Assembly (NCBI GenBank): GCA_904501945.1
Contig: CAJGCU010000050.1
Location: 1-17,905, forward strand
Source: an uncultured Bacteroidaceae bacterium
GTDB taxonomy: Bacteria; Bacteroidota; Bacteroidia; Bacteroidales; Bacteroidaceae
Reading direction: 5' to 3'
DNA length: 17,905 bases
Part shown: positions 1 through 6,627 of the stretch, one piece after another
Layout: each line of letters begins with the position of its first letter
Position numbering within the stretch: position 1 is the first letter of the stretch
Position numbers and translations under genes: made by a program
Notes under the pieces: model-generated
Seen by the model: only the letters and a program-made list of their open reading frames with translations
The model's database searches: none
What the model was told of the DNA's origin: nothing

Positions 1-141
1 GCGGATACCTGCCAGCATCAGTACGCTGATAGGGTAGTACACCATAGGTTTGTCGAAGATGGGGATGAGCTGTTTGCTCACTCCTTTTGTGATTGGATAA
101 AGTCGTGTACCCGAACCACCTGCAAGAACTATTCCTTTCAT
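1..141 (-). CDS. rfbA: Glucose-1-phosphate thymidylyltransferase, N-terminal part (runs off the window)
   Basis: The minus strand from 141 reads MKGIVLAGGSGTRLYPITKG and continues through 47 codons to the window edge with no stop. This is the nucleotide-binding N-terminus of RmlA/RfbA, with the signature GGSGTRLYP followed by a conserved Lys in the SKQLIPIFDKPM segment. The family makes dTDP-glucose from dTTP and glucose-1-phosphate in the cytoplasm, the first step of dTDP-L-rhamnose synthesis for surface polysaccharide. Only about one sixth of the usual length of roughly 290 residues is visible. A -7 type promoter element lies about 30 nt upstream, and the gene is separated from the preceding gene by a strong terminator, so it probably starts its own transcript leftwards. 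Other sugar-1-phosphate nucleotidyltransferases share the motif, but this combination is typical of RmlA. Confidence 0.9.
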   Translation of the reverse strand, partial: MKGIVLAGGSGTRLYPITKGVSKQLIPIFDKPMVYYPISVLMLAGIR

Positions 142-170
142 TTTTTAGTGTGTTTTTGGTAATGTAGTTA

Positions 171-178
171 CAAAGATA
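171..178 (-). promoter_or_regulatory. Bacteroidetes -7 promoter element for rfbA
   Basis: The minus strand reads TATCTTTG, a match to the Bacteroidetes -7 consensus TAnnTTTG, 29 nt upstream of the rfbA start codon. No convincing -33 TTTG was found at the expected 19-21 nt distance, so confidence is moderate. Confidence 0.45.
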
Positions 179-236
179 GTGCAAAAAAAATAATTTGATG
201 AATGAATTGGGATTTTTTTCTTAATAAGTCTAAAAA

Positions 237-272
237 AATCGTACCAGATGCGTTGTTGCATCTGGTACGATT
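237..272 (-). terminator. Intrinsic terminator after the nucleotidyltransferase gene
   Basis: This is a perfect 15-bp inverted repeat (237-251 against 258-272) with a 6-nt loop. On the minus strand it runs directly into a T tract (complement of 231-236). It lies 35 nt past the stop codon of the gene at 307-1227 and ends the ilvE plus nucleotidyltransferase transcript before the rfbA promoter. Confidence 0.92.
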
Positions 273-306
273 CGTTGAAAGGGTATGAAATATTTTTTTC
301 TCTTTC

Positions 307-1227
307 TTAGAAAAGCTTGTTAGGGTAAACTCCGTCGGAAACGAGCTTTGCTATGCGTTCAACGGTTGCATCGCGGTCGGCTGCGTATGTCACTCCGAAC
401 CATACGGAAGTAGTGTCGAGCACTTCAACTGTTGCTGTTCCGTCGTTGATGAGCTTGTTGACCATAAGCGGAATGAAGAATTCTGCCTTGAGGTTCTCCA
501 TGTTCTTGGAATCAGAGAGGAACTCCTTGAAGTATTCCTCGCTGTACTCGAAATAGTCGGGAGTGAAGCCCCACATGTTCATGGACACTGGCACGTTTTC
601 TTCCAGTGGAATCCATTCGCCCTGCTCGTCCTTGTAGCAGATAGCGTTTCCCTTGTCCTCTTGACGCAGAATTTCAGTGCGTTCTACGACATCGGTGAGA
701 TGGCGGTTGTCGTCATATTCGCACACGCCACGAGCTACAGAGCCGTTTTCGGAGAGTGTGTTGCAGCAACGGAAACCTACCATTGCATACTTGTTCTTTG
801 TTCCTTCAGGAAGATTGGTCAGGAATTTGCCGATTGACATGAAAGCATCGCGTCCATAAAAGTCGTCGCAGTTGATGACTGCAAATGGCTCCTTGATGAC
901 GTCCTTGCCCATCAGCACTGCGTGGTTGGTTCCCCAAGGCTTTACGCGGCCTTCTGGGCACTTGAATCCTTCTGGCAGACTGTCGATGCTCTGGAAACAG
1001 AGTTCGCATGGTACTACGCCTTCATACTTAGAGAGAATCTGAGTACGGAACTGCTCTTCGAAATCTTTGCGGATAACCCATACAATTTTGCCGAATCCAG
1101 CCTGAACTGCATCGTAGATAGAGTAGTCCATGATGGTTTCGCCGTTTGGTCCGAGACCGTCAAGCTGCTTCAGGCCGCCATAGCGGCTTCCCATGCCAGC
1201 AGCAAGGAGAAAAAGTGTAGGTTTCAT
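307..1227 (-). CDS. Nucleotidyltransferase family protein (sugar-phosphate nucleotidyltransferase type)
   Basis: This 306-residue protein has a nucleotidyltransferase fold. Residues 6-20 carry the nucleotide-binding loop LLAAGMGSRYGGLKQ, a variant of GxGTRxxxxTxxxPK with Lys20. Residues 98-105 (WGTNHAVL) and 120-125 (CDDFYG) match the base and sugar contact motif and the metal-binding aspartates of this superfamily. Family knowledge gives NTP plus sugar-1-phosphate to NDP-sugar plus pyrophosphate, in the cytoplasm. Substrate cannot be read from the sequence, and NTP_transferase members of this subgroup in Bacteroidales are mostly unassigned. The start codon lies 35 nt after the ilvE stop on the same strand, which suggests co-transcription with ilvE. 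A strong terminator follows. No signal peptide or membrane segment is present, and the length is normal for a stand-alone catalytic domain. Confidence 0.85.
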   Translation of the reverse strand: MKPTLFLLAAGMGSRYGGLKQLDGLGPNGETIMDYSIYDAVQAGFGKIVWVIRKDFEEQFRTQILSKYEGVVPCELCFQSIDSLPEGFKCPEGRVKPWGTNHAVLMGKDVIKEPFAVINCDDFYGRDAFMSIGKFLTNLPEGTKNKYAMVGFRCCNTLSENGSVARGVCEYDDNRHLTDVVERTEILRQEDKGNAICYKDEQGEWIPLEENVPVSMNMWGFTPDYFEYSEEYFKEFLSDSKNMENLKAEFFIPLMVNKLINDGTATVEVLDTTSVWFGVTYAADRDATVERIAKLVSDGVYPNKLF

Positions 1228-1262
1228 AGTCTATTAGTTTTTTTTGTTGAGTGTTATGTGAA

Positions 1263-2285
1263 TTAGTCAATTACTACACGAGTCCATCCGTGAATGTCGG
1301 GTTCTGTGCCATACTGGATGCCGCGCAACAGGTTGTAGAGCTTTGTTGACCAAGGGCCAGGCTTGCCGTCTTCTGAGAATACGAAGCTCTTGTCGAGGTC
1401 GATGTCGTCAATCTTGCTGATGGGCGAGATAACGGCTGCTGTACCGCAAGCACCTGCTTCCTCGAATGTTTCGAGTTCTTCTTCAGGAATCTGTCTGCGT
1501 TCAACCTTCATGCCGAGGTCTTCTGCCAGCTGCATGAGTGACTTGTTGGTGATAGATGGCAGAATGGATGAAGATTTTGGAGTGACGTATGTGTTGTTCT
1601 TGATGCCGAAGAAGTTTGCGGCACCACATTCGTCCATGTATTTCTTTTCCTTTGCGTCGAGGTAGAACTCGCAAGCGTAGCCAAGGTCGTGAGCAGCCTT
1701 GTTGGCGCGGAGCGAAGCAGCGTAGTTGCCACCCACCTTGAATGTTCCTGTACCAAGAGGAGCCGAGCGGTCGAATTCGCGAGTGATGACGTAAGGATTG
1801 CAAGAGAATCCGCCTTTGAAGTAAGGGCCTACTGGAGTGACGAAGATGATGAAAAGATATTCTTCAGATGGGTGTACGCCAACCTGTGCGCTAGTGCCGA
1901 TGAGAAGCGGACGCACGTAGAGTGTTGCGCCTGTTTCGTATGGTGGGATGAAACGTTCGTTCAGACGTACCACCTTGTCTACCATTTCGTTAAACTTCTC
2001 TGTTGGCAATTCTGGCATCAGGATGCCGCGGCAAGTGCTCTGCAAGCGAGCTGCGTTTTCGTCAGAACGGAACACGCGGACTTTGCCGTCTGGGCAGCGG
2101 TATGCCTTTAAGCCTTCAAATGCTTCTTGTCCATAGTGGAGGCAGGTTGCTGCCATGTGGAGTGGAATGGTTTCTTCTGAGCAAATCTCAATTTCACCCC
2201 AGCTGCCGTTGCGATAGTAGCAACGGACATTGTAATCAGTCTTGTGGTAACCAAATCCAAGACTTGACCAATCTAAACTTTCCAT
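1263..2285 (-). CDS. ilvE: Branched-chain amino acid aminotransferase
   Basis: This 340-residue protein is a class IV PLP-dependent aminotransferase. Lys183 in GTGTFKVGGNYAASL is the Schiff-base lysine, and Glu219 in YMDECGAANFF contacts the PLP ring nitrogen. The segments HYGQEAFEGLKAY (50-62), TLYVRPLLIGT (121-131) and AGACGTAAVISPI (277-289) are hallmarks of the long, eukaryote-like (BCAT/YbgE-type) subgroup. It interconverts valine, leucine and isoleucine with their 2-oxo acids using glutamate and 2-oxoglutarate, in the cytoplasm. Length is normal. It is first in a probable two-gene unit with the nucleotidyltransferase at 307-1227. Two TATTTTTG -7 candidates lie upstream (2307-2314 and 2351-2358 on the minus strand), neither with a clear -33 box, and a small inverted repeat (2320-2336) sits between them. 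Confidence 0.95.
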   Translation of the reverse strand: MESLDWSSLGFGYHKTDYNVRCYYRNGSWGEIEICSEETIPLHMAATCLHYGQEAFEGLKAYRCPDGKVRVFRSDENAARLQSTCRGILMPELPTEKFNEMVDKVVRLNERFIPPYETGATLYVRPLLIGTSAQVGVHPSEEYLFIIFVTPVGPYFKGGFSCNPYVITREFDRSAPLGTGTFKVGGNYAASLRANKAAHDLGYACEFYLDAKEKKYMDECGAANFFGIKNNTYVTPKSSSILPSITNKSLMQLAEDLGMKVERRQIPEEELETFEEAGACGTAAVISPISKIDDIDLDKSFVFSEDGKPGPWSTKLYNLLRGIQYGTEPDIHGWTRVVID

Positions 2286-3019
2286 ATCTTAATTTTATAA
2301 TTAACTCAAAAATACGAAATAGTTCAATACGAACTAATACTAAAAACATGCAAAAATAGCGAAAAAAATTCACACATGAAACCTTTATGTGCCAAAAAGA
2401 ATATTTTAGGGGCTTTTTAGCATGATTATAGTCGAGAAAAGCAGGTTTGTGTTTTTCTTACATGACATCCTTCTTTAATACGATGTGTTGACTCTCTTGC
2501 CAATGCTGCTTGATTCTCTTTATTAAAAGGTGATACATTATTTATATAATATGTGAGTTTGACGAAACAACGTTTACATTTGTTGTAGCATTCATTTCTC
2601 ATGATTGAAAATTTAAAGCAAACAAACATTTGCTTATCAAGCGAACTGATATCGACTTATGAAGCGAATCCTCTTGGGGGAATGAAGCGAACTCGCTTTT
2701 AAGTGCCTGTTTCCTTTGAAGAAAGTAGTAGGTTCTTATTACATTACATGCGGCTCCGTAAATTTGCTATTGTCAATGTCAGTTTAGAGCAGAACTCACT
2801 ATGTATGGGAAAGGGACACTCTCTGATGAGAAAGCCTCATTTCCTTGTTCTTTTTTGCGTGCCGCTTGTTACCTCAAAAGGGATGAGAGTCTCACCTGTG
2901 GTATAGGTGAGACTCTCACGTGTACCACAGGTGAGACTCTCACCTCTTTTTCGATGACAAGTGTTCCTTTTGGGGACACCCATTTATGCGGATGGATGCC
3001 GAAGGTGTGTGTTGATGTT
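2286..3019. other. Gene-poor region between ilvE and the lipoprotein gene
   Basis: About 730 bases without a convincing gene. Its left end holds the ilvE promoter candidates and the inverted repeat TAGTTC-N5-GAACTA at 2320-2336. The stretch 2426-2629 is open on the minus strand for 67 codons (with the pieces ENQAALARESTHRIKEGCHV), but it is Cys/Lys/Arg rich, has no ribosome binding site and ends close to no partner, so I do not call it. Around 2657-2700 the motif GAAGCGAA recurs. At 2884-2943 lies a strong palindromic repeat, listed separately. Codon structure is absent in 2700-3019. Confidence 0.6.
2884..2943. repeat. Triple palindromic repeat (GTGAGACTCTCAC units)
   Basis: Three copies of the near-palindromic unit GTGAGACTCTCAC occur within 60 bases. 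One is inverted (from 2884) and two are direct (2907-2919 and 2931-2943). The outer two form a perfect 20-bp stem (2884-2903 against 2923-2942), and the middle copy can fold by itself within the loop. A short T run follows on either strand (CTTTTT at about 2945 on plus, CCCTTTT on minus). It lies downstream of the lipoprotein gene, so it may serve as transcript end or mRNA stabiliser, or be a REP-like dispersed element. Confidence 0.75.
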
Positions 3020-3679
3020 TTATTCTGCTAGACGGCTGCCCACTTTCACGATGCGACCTTCCTTGACTGAATCAGCAGGTTCGCTTTTGACTGTTTCACG
3101 AGTCTTGGCATAGTAATAATCGTCGTAGTAGTAGCCATCGCCGTAATAGCCGCCATCGTAGTAGCCGCCCCAGCTCCAGCTGTCGTTATACCAGTAGTGG
3201 TAGTCTCCGTAGTCGTAGTAGTATGACCAGTCGTAGTAGTCGGCTATCTTGTGAAGCGTGAATTTTTCAGTCCCGTTTGTGAAATAGCCCGTGAAGCGGC
3301 TGTTGTTCAGGTAGTATTCGCGGATGCTGGTATTGTACTCTGGATAGCCAGGATAAGTCAGGTACACGATGCCGTCTTTGATGCTCCAGCGAAAACGGTA
3401 GCTCATGCGTGTGTAAGGACCTCGGTTGTACCAATCCACCTGGTAACCATAGCCGTAAGTGGCATAGTCGTACTCTGGGTAAAAGACAATGTCGGTGTCG
3501 TAAGAGTCGAACGTGTAGATTTTCCCTCTGTACTCATAGTCGTAATACATGCCCCAGTTGCCTTGCCATTGACCGGAGAGAATCATGGATTCATCTACAT
3601 CTTCATCTGTACACGAGGTGAATGCTGCACAAATTCCGAGCAGTGTGATGATGTTGAATAAGGTAAAAGCTTTTTTCAT
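3020..3679 (-). CDS. Tyrosine-rich secreted lipoprotein, lipocalin-like N-terminal part
   Basis: A 219-residue protein of unknown function. Residues 1-22 form a lipoprotein signal peptide, with Cys23 in AAFTSC as the lipidation site followed by acidic residues (TDEDVDE), which in Bacteroidetes favours export to the cell surface. Residues 35-145 (starting SGQWQGNWGMYY) look like the beta-rich lipocalin-like or DUF-type small lipoproteins common in Bacteroidales, where strands end in TYP and GYF pieces. Residues 147-190 are extreme: 19 of 44 are Tyr, with Asp, Gly and Trp filling the rest and no Pro, Lys or Arg. A short charged tail (191-219) follows. The gene is transcribed alone from a TAACTTTG -7 element about 67 nt upstream. 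The fold assignment is a weak inference. Confidence 0.8.
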   Translation of the reverse strand: MKKAFTLFNIITLLGICAAFTSCTDEDVDESMILSGQWQGNWGMYYDYEYRGKIYTFDSYDTDIVFYPEYDYATYGYGYQVDWYNRGPYTRMSYRFRWSIKDGIVYLTYPGYPEYNTSIREYYLNNSRFTGYFTNGTEKFTLHKIADYYDWSYYYDYGDYHYWYNDSWSWGGYYDGGYYGDGYYYDDYYYAKTRETVKSEPADSVKEGRIVKVGSRLAE

Positions 3680-3745
3680 ATTTGTAGTTTTTTAAAATTG
3701 TTCGTAGTTGTTGAAAGTTCCAGTTTTGTGCCGACTCTCTTGATG

Positions 3746-3753
3746 CAAAGTTA
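3746..3753 (-). promoter_or_regulatory. -7 promoter element for the Tyr-rich lipoprotein gene
   Basis: The minus strand reads TAACTTTG, a full match to TAnnTTTG, 66 nt upstream of the start codon at 3679. A -33 TTTG is not evident at the expected distance. Confidence 0.5.
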
Positions 3754-3828
3754 GTCAATAATCATGAAAAAAGGATAGGGAAAATGCTATAATCTGTGAG
3801 GGATTCCCCTATTGTGAGATTTTTTTAG

Positions 3829-3858
3829 TTTGAAGAACAAAAAACTTTTGTATTTTTG
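3829..3858 (+). promoter_or_regulatory. Promoter of the sigma-factor/DUF4252 locus
   Basis: TTTG (3829-3832) is followed after 18 nt by TATTTTTG (3851-3858), close to the Bacteroidetes -33/-7 pattern. The start codon at 3932 is 73 nt downstream. The leader contains a small inverted repeat AGAGG-AA-CCTCT near 3893-3904. This promoter probably drives the four genes 3932-6536. Confidence 0.6.
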
Positions 3859-3931
3859 TAACAAGGTTTCTGAAAATCTCGTTCTTACTAATAGAGGAAC
3901 CTCTGAATAGTATTAACGGTAAAAAATAAAT

Positions 3932-5161
3932 ATGAAAAAGATTATTTTATCATTAGCATTGCTGTTCTGTATGGGCTGTGCCTTCGGACAGGAAGCAGAC
4001 AAACTGATTGCCAAGTATAAAGCAATGGAAGGCATGACGTATAAGGACATTACCAGTGAGTTCAAGTCGGTAACTGATTGGGGTAGCGAGGAAAAAGAAA
4101 GGGCTGCTCGCAATATTGACAAAGTAGAAGTCATGATGGGGCTGTTTGAAAATGACCCTCAGGAAGAAAGTTTGAAAAAGGAACTGGAAGGACTGAAAGG
4201 TTTTGAAACCCTCGTTGATGTGAAAAATAATTCAGACTATATGGAAGAAGGGGCGCTTCCTGGTCCGTTGGATATAATAAAGAAAGTACAAGTCCTCGCA
4301 AAACAGGAAGATGAACGTATAAAAGAACTGATTCAGTTAACACAACTTCAGGAAATGTTCTTCCTCATACATATTAAGGGAAATTTGACAATGGAAGATA
4401 TGGAATTGCTGATGGCGGAGGATTCCCATGTGGCTGTTAACATGTCAAATATAGAAAAAGTGGAAGATTCTGATGTCGATACAGACTCAATTGTAGCAGT
4501 GTTGATAGACGGAATTTTTTATCCGAACCTGACGAGTGAAAAGACAGCGATGGATTTTCTTTTTGGGAAAGGGTATCTGCTGGATAAGATGAAAGTTAGC
4601 TATAATCCTGCTAGCGAAGAAGACATACAGAAATATGGCAAATTAAAGAAACTTGTGCTGAAGATTGATACATCCAAGGCTGACAGGCAGGCGCAAACTG
4701 CGGATATGTTGATGAATAAGTACAAGGGGATGGATGGCTTTAAGTATGAAGACATGACGGAACAAGTGAGGGGAATGAAAGAGGAAAACGGCCCCGATAT
4801 GTACAGGATTTCTCGTGAACTCACCAAGGTGGAGTTTCTGAGAGGGGTGCTTTCGTCAGACAAGTTGGAACAGCTTCAAAATGATTTGGATGGATTGATA
4901 GGATTCGAACGTGTTTATTATGAGAAACATAATGGTAATGATGACTATTTTGGTTTCAAACTGTTCCATAATAAACAATATTATGCTGTGGAGGATGGCG
5001 AATACTTCAAAGATTTGATTGTCAGAATCGATGCTGATGCTAATGAAGGCAATATCGTGAACTTAATTCATATAAAGGGCTCAATCAAACCAGCGGATGT
5101 GCCGTTGATGATTAAGGTAGAAGAAAGTACGACTGTGGATGTGAAGAAGCAAGAAGAGTAA
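3932..5161 (+). CDS. Secreted protein with two DUF4252-like repeats, first gene of the sigma-factor locus
   Basis: This 409-residue protein has a signal peptide (about 1-19, ending CAFGQ; Cys16 could alternatively be lipidated but the lipobox is poor). Two halves align by eye. Residues 22-162 start ADKLIAKYKAMEGMTYKDI and end FFLIHIKGNLTMEDMELLM. Residues 257-394 start ADMLMNKYKGMDGFKYEDM and end VNLIHIKGSIKPADVPLMI. The shared layout (signal, short helix, xxVEVLxG core, LIHIKG strand, then an acidic xxEDV helix) resembles DUF4252, the family of the gene at 6048. The linker at about 187-247 (LIDGIFYPNL ... EEDIQKYGKLKKLVLKI) recalls the IDG...YG...VxxI pattern of TonB-plug-like segments, a weak inference. 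The next gene starts 4 nt after the stop, so the products are very likely co-expressed. Function is unknown, and an envelope role tied to the sigma factor is likely. Confidence 0.82.
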   Translation: MKKIILSLALLFCMGCAFGQEADKLIAKYKAMEGMTYKDITSEFKSVTDWGSEEKERAARNIDKVEVMMGLFENDPQEESLKKELEGLKGFETLVDVKNNSDYMEEGALPGPLDIIKKVQVLAKQEDERIKELIQLTQLQEMFFLIHIKGNLTMEDMELLMAEDSHVAVNMSNIEKVEDSDVDTDSIVAVLIDGIFYPNLTSEKTAMDFLFGKGYLLDKMKVSYNPASEEDIQKYGKLKKLVLKIDTSKADRQAQTADMLMNKYKGMDGFKYEDMTEQVRGMKEENGPDMYRISRELTKVEFLRGVLSSDKLEQLQNDLDGLIGFERVYYEKHNGNDDYFGFKLFHNKQYYAVEDGEYFKDLIVRIDADANEGNIVNLIHIKGSIKPADVPLMIKVEESTTVDVKKQEE

Positions 5162-5165
5162 TTGA

Positions 5166-5678
5166 ATGGACGCACGAGAGTTTAAGCAGAGGTTTATGCC
5201 TTTTCACAGGCGGCTCTATCAGGTGGCATACCATCTGACGGGCAACGCGCAGGATGCCGAAGACCTGCTTCAAGACACCTACTTGAAGCTTTGGCTTAAG
5301 CGTGACGGCCTGCGCTATGAGGCAATCACGGAGGCTTATCTCGTGACTGTGATGCGAAACCTTTTCCGCGAACAGATTCGTTTGAAGCGAATAGATGCTT
5401 CGGAAGATATAGACGATTATGATGAGCCGCCAGATGGATGTGAACTTGCTCGGATTGTGGAAGATAGAGATGAGGTGAAGCAAGTGGAAACACTAATCGG
5501 TGAAATGCCAGAAAGGGATGGCGGAATACTCCGAATGCATCTCGTGGAAAATAAAACTTATGAAGAAATAGAGCATGATACAGGGCTTTCTCAAGGCAAC
5601 ATCCGCATCATTGTGATGCGCACAAAAAAGAAACTGAAACAACAATTCCTAAAACTCAGAAAGACATGGACAAACTGA
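5166..5678 (+). CDS. ECF RNA polymerase sigma factor
   Basis: This 170-residue protein has the two-domain ECF sigma layout. Region 2 (about 13-75) includes AYHLTGNAQDAEDLLQDTYLKLW, the core-binding and -10 recognition part. Region 4 (about 107-160) includes the helix-turn-helix KTYEEIEHDTGLSQGNIRIIVMR. The linker is acidic (SEDIDDYDEPPD). It replaces the housekeeping sigma on RNA polymerase to transcribe a dedicated regulon. It starts 4 nt after the upstream secreted gene and overlaps the next gene by 13 nt (5666-5678), which indicates translational coupling with its probable anti-sigma partner. Region 4 has MPERDGGILRMHLVENK in place of the commoner LPERxRxVFxL. Which signal it answers to cannot be read. 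It lacks the nearby TonB-dependent receptor expected of the iron-uptake/PUL type. Confidence 0.93.
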   Translation: MDAREFKQRFMPFHRRLYQVAYHLTGNAQDAEDLLQDTYLKLWLKRDGLRYEAITEAYLVTVMRNLFREQIRLKRIDASEDIDDYDEPPDGCELARIVEDRDEVKQVETLIGEMPERDGGILRMHLVENKTYEEIEHDTGLSQGNIRIIVMRTKKKLKQQFLKLRKTWTN

Positions 5679-6022
5679 ATTGGAAAGAACTTGAACAAAT
5701 TCCCGTTCCGCAAGGCGTGGAGGAAAGGCTTTCTGCAAAAATTGATGAATGGGAGCTAGCTGAGCAAGTGAAGAAACAGCCTCGTTGGGCCGTTCGTAAA
5801 GTGGTTCGCGACCTTTCTGTTGCAGCAAGTTTAGTGCTTTGCTTGGGAATAGGGTGGTACTCGCTGCAAGAGCGTGAACCTGAGAATGTTGCTTTGCAAG
5901 ATTCATACCAGAATCCGGAAGAGGCCTATGCTGAAGCAGAAAAAGCTCTGAACTTGCTGGCTTACAATCTGAATAAGGGAATGTCGCACTTGAGATTGGC
6001 GGAAATTTCAAATAAAGAATAA
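5666..6022 (+). CDS. Small single-pass membrane protein, probable anti-sigma factor
   Basis: This 118-residue protein has a cytoplasmic N-terminal half (1-49), one membrane segment (about 51-67, SVAASLVLCLGIGWYSL) and an extracytoplasmic tail carrying DSYQNPEEAYAEAEKALNLL (79-98) and LNKGM (102-106). The tail pattern, D(T/S)(Y/F)xxPEEAYAE...L..KLNKGM, is a recurrent feature of small proteins encoded next to ECF sigma factors and DUF4252 proteins in Bacteroidales. Its start codon lies inside the sigma gene in another frame (13-nt overlap), the classic arrangement for a sigma/anti-sigma pair. The N-terminal part is short and shows no zinc-binding HxxxCxxC motif, so it is not a ZAS-type anti-sigma factor. 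The role is inferred from position and topology only. Confidence 0.8.
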   Translation: MDKLNWKELEQIPVPQGVEERLSAKIDEWELAEQVKKQPRWAVRKVVRDLSVAASLVLCLGIGWYSLQEREPENVALQDSYQNPEEAYAEAEKALNLLAYNLNKGMSHLRLAEISNKE

Positions 6023-6033
6023 TGGACTAAAAT

Positions 6034-6039
6034 GGAGGA
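6034..6039 (+). promoter_or_regulatory. Shine-Dalgarno sequence deciding the start of the DUF4252 gene
   Basis: GGAGGA lies 8 nt before the ATG at 6048. An ATG at 6043 opens only ATG-ATA-TGA and can be excluded, and the ATG at 6060 is too far away. A strong Shine-Dalgarno is uncommon in Bacteroidetes, which makes this one notable. Confidence 0.6.
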
Positions 6040-6047
6040 ATAATGAT

Positions 6048-6536
6048 ATGAAACGAATTATGATAAAAGTTTGGTGTGTAGTGCTTTGTGCGCTCTTTAG
6101 CATAACTGCTGTTCATGCCCAAGTGAAGGAACTGGAAAAGTATGCTGACACTAAGAATGTTACTTATGTCTATATCTCGAAGTTGATGCTCCGAATGACA
6201 GGAGGAGAATCTGATATTTCGGTTCCTGGCATGGAAATGCAGAGCATGTTGAAAAAGATGGATGGCATTCAAATTGTCATATCAAAGACTGGGAAAATGG
6301 CGGAGAAACTGAATGCCGATATGCGCTCTTTGGTGAAACGTGAGAGCTATGAACCGCTGATGCAGATAGATGATGATGAGGGAAAGGTAAATATTTATTA
6401 TAGTGAAGGTAGAAAGCAATCAACGGTCGTTATGCTTGTAACACAGCCGGGAGGTATGTTATGTGTGTTTGCTTTTTCTGGGAAATTTGATTTGGAAGAC
6501 GTGATGAATATGGTCGAGTCGAGTTCGAAAGAGTAA
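6048..6536 (+). CDS. DUF4252 domain-containing secreted protein
   Basis: This 162-residue protein has a signal peptide (1-24, cut after HA before Gln25). The mature part opens VKELEKYADTKNVTYVYISKLMLRM, the diagnostic start of DUF4252, continues through MDGIQIVISKTGKMAEKL (about 72-90), and ends in VCVFAFSGKFDLEDVMNMV, the family's closing strand and acidic helix. DUF4252 proteins are small periplasmic or envelope proteins of Bacteroidetes, usually encoded beside an ECF sigma factor, with unknown function. It is the last gene of the locus, 25 nt after the anti-sigma-like gene, and is followed by a hairpin terminator. Length is normal for the family. Together with the duplicated domains in the gene at 3932 it makes three DUF4252-like units around one sigma factor. 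Confidence 0.9.
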   Translation: MKRIMIKVWCVVLCALFSITAVHAQVKELEKYADTKNVTYVYISKLMLRMTGGESDISVPGMEMQSMLKKMDGIQIVISKTGKMAEKLNADMRSLVKRESYEPLMQIDDDEGKVNIYYSEGRKQSTVVMLVTQPGGMLCVFAFSGKFDLEDVMNMVESSSKE

Positions 6537-6566
6537 TTGAATGTAGGAAGGATGTGTACAATTAAG

Positions 6567-6606
6567 CATTGAGCCCCAAAAGTGTAAAAACTTTTGGGGC
6601 TCAATG
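6567..6606. terminator. Shared hairpin terminator between convergent genes
   Basis: A perfect 17-bp stem (6567-6583 against 6590-6606) with a 6-nt loop lies between the DUF4252 stop (6536) and the stop of the convergent DUF4923 gene (6628). U-rich sequence after the hairpin is modest on both strands, so it probably works as a bidirectional terminator or as a 3' end stabiliser. Confidence 0.8.
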
Positions 6607-6627
6607 TGTTGTAATGTGTTTTGTTTG

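Noticed and set aside
2703..3031. Two overlapping open frames crossing the palindromic repeat
   Set aside because: They have no family signature, and one translates the palindrome into GETLTCTTGETLTS-type repeats, as expected of a DNA repeat.
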